From assembly GCF_001262015.1 (NCBI RefSeq), contig NZ_CP012075.1, positions 310,001-374,000 on the forward strand: 64,000 nucleotides of DNA, in the 5' to 3' direction. The position numbers and the translations under genes are program-made. Shown here piece after piece: positions 10,069-17,171 of this stretch. The stretch is from Prevotella fusca JCM 17724 (GTDB lineage: Bacteria; Bacteroidota; Bacteroidia; Bacteroidales; Bacteroidaceae). Positions within the stretch are counted from its first letter, which is position 1. The number at the start of each line of letters is the position of its first letter. The notes below the pieces were generated by a model that saw only the letters and a list, made by a program, of their open reading frames with translations, made no database searches and had not been told where the DNA came from.

Positions 10069-10800
10069 ATGGGTAGAGCATTTGAATATCGCAAAGCAAG
10101 TAAGCTCAAGAGATGGGGGCACATGGCCCGTACGTTCACTAAGTTAGGTAAGGAAATCGCAATTGCCGTTAAGGCTGGTGGACCTGAGCCTGAGAACAAC
10201 CCACGCCTTCGTGCCATTATTGCAACATGTAAGCGTGAGAACATGCCGAAGGACAATATCCAGCGTGCTATCAAGAACGCAATGGGTAAGGACCAGAGCG
10301 ACTACAAGGAGGTAACATACGAGGGTTATGGTCCTCACGGAATTGCTGTGTTTGTTGATACATTGACTGATAACACCACACGTACCGTGGGTGATGTCCG
10401 TTCTGTATTCAATAAGTTCAACGGTAACCTTGGTACACAGGGGTCTCTCAGCTTCCTCTTTGACCACAAGGCAGTATTCAGCTTCAAGAAGAAGGACGGC
10501 TTGGATATGGAAGAGTTGATTCTCGACTTGATTGATTACGGAGTAGAGGATGAGTTCGACGAGGATGAAGAAGAGAACGAAATCACTATCTATGGTGAGC
10601 CAACAAGTTTTGCTGAGATTCAGAAGCACTTGGAGGACAACGGTTTTGAGATTACTTCTGCTGAGTTCACTCGTATTCCTAACGACTTGAAGGACGTTAC
10701 TGCAGAGGAGCGTGAGACAATCGACAAGATGGTTGAGCGTCTGGAAGACTTCGACGACGTGCAGAATGTCTACACTAACATGAAGCCAGCAGAGGACTAA
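10069..10800 (+). CDS. yebC: YebC/PmpR family regulator or translation factor
   Basis: A 243-residue member of the YebC/TACO1 family. The N-terminus MGRAFEYRKASKLKRW and the block with NPRLRAII and NMPKDNIQRAI are family signatures. An acidic insert (DEFDEDEEENEI) lies near 165. Members have been described as DNA-binding regulators and more recently as translation factors helping difficult proline stretches; the sequence does not distinguish these roles. Twelve bases downstream of pheT, probably the same operon. Confidence 0.95.
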   Translation: MGRAFEYRKASKLKRWGHMARTFTKLGKEIAIAVKAGGPEPENNPRLRAIIATCKRENMPKDNIQRAIKNAMGKDQSDYKEVTYEGYGPHGIAVFVDTLTDNTTRTVGDVRSVFNKFNGNLGTQGSLSFLFDHKAVFSFKKKDGLDMEELILDLIDYGVEDEFDEDEEENEITIYGEPTSFAEIQKHLEDNGFEITSAEFTRIPNDLKDVTAEERETIDKMVERLEDFDDVQNVYTNMKPAED

Positions 10801-10856
10801 TCTCGTTCTTCAGTACGCCTATATATAATAAGGTGTAATTAGTTTTAAGAACATAG

Positions 10857-10984
10857 AAAGAGACTATTTCAAGAATGTAGTCAGGGCTATTGGATGGAAA
10901 GCACGGTTGTGCTTCCATATAAGCCGCTACTGACAGACATGCAGATTGTGTGTCCCTACATTTTTGTAATAGTCTCTTTTTGTT
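10857..10984 (+). terminator. Large hairpin with T-run after pheT-yebC
   Basis: A perfect 12-bp inverted repeat (AAAGAGACTATT at 10857-10868, complement at 10968-10979) closes a 99-base loop and is followed by TTTTGTTTTTG. The arms extend imperfectly inward (CAAGAATGTAG against CTACATTTTTG). It sits 57 bases after yebC, so it may act as a terminator, although the long loop is unusual and could itself be a small folded repeat. Confidence 0.45.
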
Positions 10985-11087
10985 TTTGTTTATTGAGGAT
11001 TTTGTCTTTTTAGTTCTTGAACAAGAACGTGATAGATGTTTGTTTTGTCCTGTTTTTTTACATCCTTGTTTTTAATCTATGCTTAAA

Positions 11088-11188
11088 AGCATTCGAATTA
11101 AGGCTTAATAGCCGTCCAATAGATGCCCTTTTGAAGCCTAACTAACGCCCTTTTGAAGGCTAACTAAGCACCTTTTCTTGTAAGCTCT
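11088..11188. repeat. Intergenic array of 22-bp phased units (copy 2)
   Basis: Units start at 11101, 11123, 11145 and 11167 at exact 22-bp spacing, with a partial unit before 11101. The last unit is AGCACCTTTTCTTGTAAG, the reverse of the motif flanking copy 1. The surrounding gap (10801-11488) holds this array, the hairpin at 10857-10984 and a promoter, but no gene. Confidence 0.8.
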
Positions 11189-11433
11189 TGTAACCTATTG
11201 ATTTCCTGTAAGTTGTAGGTGCATGAGAGTTAGAGTTGAAATCTGTTTTTATATGGTGAATAGAAGAATTATATGTAAAGATATTTCAGGTGTTTCAATG
11301 TTTTTTCTTACGTAGATTCTAATGATAGAAGGATGACAAAGTAAAAGGGAATTTCGTTTCTTTTGTAAAGACTTTAACAGTCAGCCTTTTCTTTCTTTTT
11401 ATCCATTTAGCATATTATTTCTTGCACAAACTA

Positions 11434-11465
11434 TTTGTTAGTGTGCAGAAAAATGTTTATCTTTG
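11434..11465 (+). promoter_or_regulatory. Promoter of the acyl-CoA synthetase gene
   Basis: TTTG at 11434-11437, a 20-bp gap, TATCTTTG at 11458-11465. The ATG at 11489 follows after about 23 bases. Confidence 0.6.
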
Positions 11466-11488
11466 CACGCAAATTATATTTTTGTGTA

Positions 11489-13153
11489 ATGGAATCTATA
11501 AAAAGTTTTAATGCGTGCATAGAACAGAGCATCAAAGATAACTGGGATAAAGATGCTCTGACGGATTATCTTGGTGCTACACTTCAATACCATGACGTAG
11601 CACGTAAGATAGAGAAATTACACATTCTCTTTGAGAACAGTGGCTTGAAGAAGGGTGACAAGGTTGCGCTTTGCGGTAGGAACTCCTCTTCATGGGCAGT
11701 TGTATTCTTTGCGACACTCGCTTATGGAGCTGTAGCAGTACCTGTCCAGCATGAGTTCAAGCCAGAACAGATATATAATATTGTCAATCATTCAGAAGCA
11801 AGGCTTCTCTTTGTAGGCGACGTTGTTGCTACAACTATCGACGGGGAACAGATGCCCCAGCTTGAAGGAATCGTCTATTTGCCTGATTTCTCATTGCTCC
11901 TTTCGCGTTCAGAGTCTTTGACGCATGCTCGTGAAAACTTGAACGCACTCTTTGGAAAGAAATATCCAAAGTTCTTCCGTTCAGAGGATGTAAACTATTT
12001 CAAGGATGAGGCTGACGACCTTGCATTGATTAATTACACCAGTGGAACGACAGGTTTTTCAAAGGGAGTAATGCTGAGTTACCGTTCTCTACGTAGCAAC
12101 TTAGGATGGGCAGAAGCCGATTTGAAGCCACATATCAAACCAGACAGCAAAGTTCTTTGTATGCTTCCGATGGCACACATGTATGGTATGATTTGCGAGT
12201 TTGTCTGTCAGTTCAGCTTTGGTAGTCATCTTTATTTCCTTACCCGTCTGCCAAGTCCTTCTCTTATAGCTCAGGCTTGTGCAGACATTCATCCTGCCAT
12301 CGTCGTGGCTGTGCCCATGGTTGTGGAGAAGATTATCCGCAAGAATGTCTTTCCTAAGGTTCAGAGTACGGCAACCCGTATGTTGTTGAAGATGCCCGTT
12401 GTCAGCAAGAAGGTGAAGCAGAACATCCGTTCCGTTGTCATGGAGGTCTTTGGAGGGAATGCTTACGAGATTATTACAGGTGGTGCTGCCCTTAACAAGG
12501 AAATCGAGGACTTCCTGACAAGTATTGACTTCCCTGTTACCAGCGGATATGGTGCTACGGAATGCGGTCCGATGATTACTTATAGTGATTATAAGGACTT
12601 TGTGCCCGGTTCCTGTGGTACGGCCGTTGTAAGCATGGAGGTAAGGATTATCAGTCCTGATCCTGCAAACGTTCCAGGTGAGGTAATCACTAAAGGCGAG
12701 AATGTAATGCTTGGGTATTACAAGAATGAAGAAGCCAGCAAAGCCGTTCTTGACGATGATGGATGGTATCATACGGGGGATCTTGGAACGATGAGTGAGG
12801 ATGGTCATTTGTTTATTCGTGGTCGTATAAAGAACATGCTTTTAGGTTCAAATGGTCAGAATGTTTATCCAGAAGAGATAGAAGATAAGCTGAACTCTAT
12901 GACGATGGTCAGTGAGTGTATTGTCATTCAGCGTGATGACAAGCTGGTCGGGTTGGTTTATCCGGATATGGATGAAGCTAAGGAATTGGGCTTCTCTCCG
13001 TCGGATTTGCAGGATGTCATGGAACAGAACCGTATGGAACTGAATGGTATGCTTCCGTCTTTCTGTCATCTTTCCGCCATTGAATTGCGTGATGAGGAGT
13101 TTGTAAAGACACCGAAGAAGAGCATTAAACGTTATCTTTACCAGGAGAAGTAA
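11489..13153 (+). CDS. AMP-binding long-chain acyl-CoA synthetase-like enzyme
   Basis: A 554-residue member of the ANL adenylating superfamily. The phosphate-binding loop NYTSGTTGFSKG is near 180-191; GYGATECGP (A5) is near 351; YHTGDLG (A7) is near 427; GRIKNML (A8) is near 444; the C-terminal lysine motif (VKTPKKSIKR) is present. Such enzymes activate fatty acids as acyl-AMP and transfer them to CoA (or, in some relatives, to a carrier protein); chain length cannot be read from the sequence. ATG 11489 is just downstream of a good promoter; the upstream frame to 11435 overlaps that promoter. Monocistronic. Confidence 0.92.
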   Translation: MESIKSFNACIEQSIKDNWDKDALTDYLGATLQYHDVARKIEKLHILFENSGLKKGDKVALCGRNSSSWAVVFFATLAYGAVAVPVQHEFKPEQIYNIVNHSEARLLFVGDVVATTIDGEQMPQLEGIVYLPDFSLLLSRSESLTHARENLNALFGKKYPKFFRSEDVNYFKDEADDLALINYTSGTTGFSKGVMLSYRSLRSNLGWAEADLKPHIKPDSKVLCMLPMAHMYGMICEFVCQFSFGSHLYFLTRLPSPSLIAQACADIHPAIVVAVPMVVEKIIRKNVFPKVQSTATRMLLKMPVVSKKVKQNIRSVVMEVFGGNAYEIITGGAALNKEIEDFLTSIDFPVTSGYGATECGPMITYSDYKDFVPGSCGTAVVSMEVRIISPDPANVPGEVITKGENVMLGYYKNEEASKAVLDDDGWYHTGDLGTMSEDGHLFIRGRIKNMLLGSNGQNVYPEEIEDKLNSMTMVSECIVIQRDDKLVGLVYPDMDEAKELGFSPSDLQDVMEQNRMELNGMLPSFCHLSAIELRDEEFVKTPKKSIKRYLYQEK

Positions 13154-13552
13154 GGCTGTGGTTCATAAGTTACAGCTATCCAGACGGTATTTTATCAATC
13201 CGCTATCTGTTACGATAACTGACACAGTACTCACTTACTGCACATAAAAGGATATGGGAGAGGATAAATGCTTATCAACAAGCAGTAAATAAGCCAGCAG
13301 TTGTGAAATATAATTTCTAAGTAGTGTGGTTGCTTAGGCTCTTTGAAACGATATTTTTACGTCTTTCCCATATTATTATTTCCATCAGTTCTGATACTTT
13401 CATTAGTATTGACTGTTTCCAATAAGATTGTCAGAAGTTTCTGAAAGTCGTTTTTTTGATGTACTTTTGTAGAACTTTTATGTCATTCCTTGCCTCTTGA
13501 TGGCATGGAAGTCGGAGAATAGAGCTTATTAATTTATAAAGACAGTAGAATA
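13154..13552. other. Intergenic region with a likely promoter for the alkD-like gene
   Basis: About 400 bases without a gene. A TACTTTTG box at 13462-13469 fits the -7 element for the gene starting at 13553, but no TTG is well placed upstream, so the promoter call is weak. No phased repeat array was found here. Confidence 0.4.
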
Positions 13553-14167
13553 ATGAACGAACAAATACATGAACAACTAAAGGAGATAAAACGGTCTTTC
13601 CGTCTGCTGATGAATGGCGTGGCATCACATTCCATGCGTCAGAAGGGCGTTTCGTACAAGATAAACTGGGGTGTTCCTATTCCTGATTTGCAAAAGATGG
13701 CGGCAGAATACGGCAAGAACTATGAACTCGCCATAGAACTTTGGAAAGAAGATATACGTGAATGTCAGGTGCTTGCAACGCTTATTATGCCTGCAGAGCG
13801 GATGGATGAAGACCTCGTTGAGGTATGGATGGAGCGCCTCCGCACGCAGGAAATGGCAGAGCTGTTAGCCTTCCACCTGCTTCAGTATCTTGATTTTGCG
13901 CCTGCCCTGGCATATAAATGGATAGCATCCGACTGCAATATGTATCAGCTTTGCGGCTATCAGCTGCTTGCCCGTCTGTTTGCCCGTGGTATGGAACCCA
14001 ATGAGCGAGGTATCAATGAGTTCCTTGATCAGGTTCATGTCACGTTGGCAGGGGAGAGTCTCCCGTTAAGGCACGCAGCTTATAACTGCGTTCTCAGCTT
14101 CTGTGACTTAGGTGCTGACTTTGATGTCATTGCGCAGAAAGCACTTGCAGACCTCAATATTCTTTAA
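13553..14167 (+). CDS. AlkD-like DNA alkylation repair protein
   Basis: A 204-residue all-helical protein resembling the AlkC/AlkD HEAT-like repeat glycosylase family (PF08713). The N-terminal GVPIPDLQKMAAEYGKNYEL and the tandem helical repeats (IRECQVLATLIM, AELLAFHLLQYLDFAPAL) are the recognisable parts. Family members excise alkylated bases, but close Bacteroidota homologues are slightly short and their activity is untested, so a purely structural HEAT protein is possible. It is followed at once by a strong terminator, so it is the end of its transcript. Confidence 0.8.
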   Translation: MNEQIHEQLKEIKRSFRLLMNGVASHSMRQKGVSYKINWGVPIPDLQKMAAEYGKNYELAIELWKEDIRECQVLATLIMPAERMDEDLVEVWMERLRTQEMAELLAFHLLQYLDFAPALAYKWIASDCNMYQLCGYQLLARLFARGMEPNERGINEFLDQVHVTLAGESLPLRHAAYNCVLSFCDLGADFDVIAQKALADLNIL

Positions 14168-14174
14168 GGTGTGC

Positions 14175-14218
14175 AAAGAACAAGCCGGTAGATTTTTCAA
14201 TCTACCGGCTTGTTCTTT
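14175..14218 (+). terminator. Rho-independent terminator
   Basis: A perfect 20-bp stem (14175-14194 and 14199-14218) with a four-base loop, starting seven bases after the stop codon of the AlkD-like gene. It ends in TTCTTTAT and could work in both directions, so it may also serve the small minus-strand gene at 14291-14374. Confidence 0.85.
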
Positions 14219-14290
14219 ATCTGTCAGCTGCCAATTATTGTCGACAGTGTTCGATTTAATTTTCTGGTCTTTTGTCTGATTTGCAGTTAC

Positions 14291-14374
14291 TTAATCAAGA
14301 TTAATCTTCTTTGATACAATCAGTGCTTCTGCAATTACGGCTGCTACGATTGTTACGATACCGAATGTAAACAT
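14291..14374 (-). CDS. Small hydrophobic protein, 27 residues
   Basis: An ORF too short for standard gene finding: it starts MFTFGIVTIVAAVIAEALIV and ends SKKINLD. About 20 hydrophobic residues followed by a lysine pair suggest a single membrane span with a cytoplasmic tail. Support comes from signals: AGAAAGGATAAC lies just before the ATG, a promoter on the same strand lies about 80 bases upstream (14452-14482), and a strong bidirectional hairpin closes the unit at 14175-14218. I do not recognise the family. It is divergent from another tiny gene at 14656. Confidence 0.6.
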   Translation of the reverse strand: MFTFGIVTIVAAVIAEALIVSKKINLD

Positions 14375-14451
14375 AATGTTATCCTTTCTTCTTTTGTGCT
14401 GAACCCCATTGGTTCTGCGGTTATTACTTATTTTTCTATGGAAATTCTATG

Positions 14452-14482
14452 CAAAGGTACAAAAGTTATATGTGACTGCCAA
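14452..14482 (-). promoter_or_regulatory. Promoter of the 27-codon gene
   Basis: Read on the minus strand: TTG (plus 14480-14482), a 20-bp gap, TACCTTTG (plus 14452-14459). A small inverted repeat (GAACC/GGTTC, 14401-14415) lies in the leader. Confidence 0.6.
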
Positions 14483-14655
14483 TCTTTTTCATTGCATCTA
14501 TTGTAATACAAGTGCATATTTGATATAGGTCAAAAGCATTGATGATAATCAAAAAGCAACTGTATTCAGTATAAAAAATACGTATAAATGTGTTACAATT
14601 GATTGGAAGAATGTATCTTTGCACACGATTTCGTATTTAAGATAACAGTACAATT

Positions 14656-14769
14656 ATGGAAAGACTGATTATAAAAAACCAGGAGTTTGACAGCTGCATG
14701 GATGCTCGTTTCCTTGAGATTCAGAATGCTCGTCGTGAGGCTTTGGCGCGTAAGGCTAAGAAGCACTAA
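14656..14769 (+). CDS. Small basic protein, 37 residues
   Basis: Begins MERLIIKNQEFDSCMDARFL and ends in a basic helix (RREALARKAKKH). A TATCTTTG box at 14614-14621 lies 35 bases before the ATG, and a strong terminator follows at 14861-14905, so the gene has its own transcription unit of roughly 280 bases. The charged C-terminal helix could bind nucleic acid or a membrane surface, but no function is known to me. Confidence 0.55.
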   Translation: MERLIIKNQEFDSCMDARFLEIQNARREALARKAKKH

Positions 14770-14860
14770 AAGAACGAATCGCCTTCATAAGTATTCTGAC
14801 AGTTATTCTGCCGCTTTGAAGATGCGTACTACAAATTAGAATGAGACAAGATTAACAGGA

Positions 14861-14905
14861 CAAGAAGAAGACCCAGCCGACTGAAATCGGTGGGTCTTCT
14901 TCTTG
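14861..14905 (+). terminator. Rho-independent terminator
   Basis: A 15-bp perfect stem (CAAGAAGAAGACCCA at 14861-14875, complement at 14891-14905) with an inner CCGA/TCGG extension, followed by TTTAG. It closes the 37-codon gene's transcript. Confidence 0.8.
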
Positions 14906-15214
14906 TTTAGTGCTGTCTAAGAGAGAATGGGAGAGTATGCAATTTAAGTTTTACCAGACGATAAAATTTCTTATTATAGGCTGATTTTAAAGGTTCAATG
15001 CTGAAAGGTTCATTTGATGAATGCGATCAGCTCTTTATGTATTCTTGCTTTTTGCGGCATTCTTTGCTTTCTTTTTCAGTCGTATAGCCTGCTATGCGCC
15101 TTTATGAAAAAAGTAAAAACGGCTCGGTTGCAAGGCAAAAAATCATCAAAGGTGGTTTTTAGAATCTGCCTATACTATATTTTTAACGTTTGACTATAAT
15201 GCGGATATGCTTGT

Positions 15215-16030
15215 TTAGAAGTCTTCTTCTTCTCCAACTTCATCTGCCTGCATCTCCAGTTCTTCTGGGTTGGTGTCGAAAGTGGTACGATAGCTTTCTT
15301 CAGTGAGCTTATCTTCGTCGAAGTCGTCATCGTCTTCTTCGTCCGTGTTCTTTGTCTCCTCAGGCATGTCCTCGTCATCATCATCAAGGTTGACCAGTAC
15401 GTTTTCTTCTTCAGCCATTTCATCAGGCATCGGGAATTTAGTATGGCTTACGCTTGCCATAGGCTTCTCCTTGGCAAAGATAGCTTCAGTCCATGAGCCC
15501 TTGGAAATCTCAAGTACTTCAAATCCGTCTGCTACCTTCTTTTCATAAAGACCACCTGGCTTTTTCAGTCGTGCCGTAGGTAGGGTGGTTGTGCTTATGT
15601 CAAATCCACTCAGTATAATATCCTGTACGCTCTGTGGAAGGCTTTCCCAGCCCCCGCCGAAGTTGCGTTCAAGTACCTCTATCAGCTTCTGAGCCGACAC
15701 ATGATGGATGTTCTCCCATGTGAGGTCGGTTACTCGTTGGATAGGTTTCTTCTTCAAAGCCCACTTCACAGTAGTACCTTCATCGAGTCTTACCTGCCCA
15801 ACCTGGCATCCCCGTGCTTCGTATTTCTTGATAACCTCGGGTTTGTCAATATTGACTTCCTCAATGGTAAAGGCACTCTTGATAACGTCAATGTAGTGAC
15901 GCTCGTTATCCCTTAGATCAGCGTCACGCTCAGCTTGTGCCCAAAGGCGGAAGACATCGTTCTCCTGAATGTCCCAGACATTACTCTTTGTTAGATTCTT
16001 TAACGATAATGCTTGTCCTTGTCGCTTCAT
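15215..16030 (-). CDS. Hypothetical protein with long acidic tail
   Basis: A 271-residue protein with two parts. Residues 1 to about 195 are a mixed alpha/beta domain (VWDIQENDVFRLWAQAERD, WENIHHVSAQKLIEVLERN) with no motif I recognise. From about 205 to the end the protein is extremely acidic, with runs such as NLDDDDEDMPEETKN and EEDDDDFDEDK, and has no predicted membrane segment. Acidic tails of this sort occur on chaperones and on nucleic-acid mimics. A good promoter lies about 70 bases upstream. No operon partner; the gene downstream is more than 400 bases away. Confidence 0.8.
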   Translation of the reverse strand: MKRQGQALSLKNLTKSNVWDIQENDVFRLWAQAERDADLRDNERHYIDVIKSAFTIEEVNIDKPEVIKKYEARGCQVGQVRLDEGTTVKWALKKKPIQRVTDLTWENIHHVSAQKLIEVLERNFGGGWESLPQSVQDIILSGFDISTTTLPTARLKKPGGLYEKKVADGFEVLEISKGSWTEAIFAKEKPMASVSHTKFPMPDEMAEEENVLVNLDDDDEDMPEETKNTDEEDDDDFDEDKLTEESYRTTFDTNPEELEMQADEVGEEEDF

Positions 16031-16099
16031 ATAATATGTAATTTTTCAATTTGCTTTTTGGTATAACCGTATGTAGGGGGTGTGCCCTCAGAATTGCTG

Positions 16100-16130
16100 C
16101 AAAAGTATATACTTAAACGTAAATCTCCAA
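16100..16130 (-). promoter_or_regulatory. Promoter of the acidic-tail protein
   Basis: Minus strand: TTG (plus 16128-16130), a 20-bp gap, TACTTTTG (plus 16100-16107). Confidence 0.55.
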
Positions 16131-16175
16131 ACTTTTTTGCTTAAAAGTTATCGTAATGGCGCAAAACTGTGCAAT

Positions 16176-17171
16176 TTAAAATTGCATTTTACTTAGATGG
16201 GGCACGCAGTTCCTTATCTCTATGGGTAATGCTGTAGTTTTACAGTCTTTTTGGGTGATAGACAACTTTACTATGCAAGCCCGTGTGTTGGCTGGTTTTC
16301 GTTGGTCGAAGATGAAGTTTCCTATGCCATAATAGATAGGTTTTCCCCGATAAGTCTCAATGGTCTGGAGTGTGTGGCTGTGGTGTCCGATGATAGCATC
16401 AGCTCCAGCATCAATCAGTCTGCGTGCATCCTCACGCTGCTGTGGGGTGGCTTTGAGATGATGTTCCCATCCCCAATGCAGCAGAATGAGAATATAACAA
16501 CGGGCATCTGCTGCCCGTAGGCGTGTAACACGCACCGTCAGACTATCAATATTCTCCTGATTGACACAAGGTTTCTTTGGCAGATAGGGAAAGTTCTCTA
16601 ACGGTAATCGTAGTGAAGGAATCAGCCAGATATGTCGAGGAGTGGTGGAAATAAGTATGGGCTCGGCAGCTTCCTCCATGTTCCTGCCAGCTCCGACAGG
16701 TATCATACCTGCTTTTTTCACCTGCTCCTGCGTGTCTAAAAGTCCACTTCTTCCTTGGTCTATGCTATGGTTGTTGGCTAAGTTAAGGTGAGTGATTCCA
16801 TGACGCCGTAATGTCGGTAACCATTCGGGTTCACCTCTGAAGATGAAACGTTTGAACACACGCTCCCTGATTTTGGTCACAGGGCACTCTAAATTGGCTA
16901 TGACAAAGTCAGAAGAAAGGAACACTGAATCAATAGCAGATGTGAAAAGACTATCCACTCCCGCCATATCAATCTTCTGTCTTACCCCTCTGTCAAGCAG
17001 AAGGTCACCCGTGACAACAATATGCAGAGTATCATCTGCCACTTTGGAAACAGTGATCTGCTTTCCAGTACAGTCAACTCCTATCCCGCTGAAGGATAGT
17101 AGGATAGGAGTTGAAAGGCATAGGATGGCTTTAACAGCCCGAGCTATAGAATGTTTCTTCATCATCAGCAT
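16176..17171 (-). CDS. CapA-family protein, exported
   Basis: A 331-residue protein with an N-terminal signal peptide or anchor (KAILCLSTPILLSFSG) followed by a CapA-type metallophosphoesterase-like domain: VVTGDLLLDRG near 52, IANLECP near 92, NLANNHSIDQG near 130 and IGHHSHTLQ near 260. CapA in Bacillus takes part in poly-gamma-glutamate export, but CapA-domain proteins are widespread and most have unknown substrates. The start overlaps the end of the DUF3160 gene by 41 bases, so the two are translationally coupled. Starts at M3 or M4 are equally possible. Confidence 0.88.
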   Translation of the reverse strand: MLMMKKHSIARAVKAILCLSTPILLSFSGIGVDCTGKQITVSKVADDTLHIVVTGDLLLDRGVRQKIDMAGVDSLFTSAIDSVFLSSDFVIANLECPVTKIRERVFKRFIFRGEPEWLPTLRRHGITHLNLANNHSIDQGRSGLLDTQEQVKKAGMIPVGAGRNMEEAAEPILISTTPRHIWLIPSLRLPLENFPYLPKKPCVNQENIDSLTVRVTRLRAADARCYILILLHWGWEHHLKATPQQREDARRLIDAGADAIIGHHSHTLQTIETYRGKPIYYGIGNFIFDQRKPANTRACIVKLSITQKDCKTTALPIEIRNCVPHLSKMQF

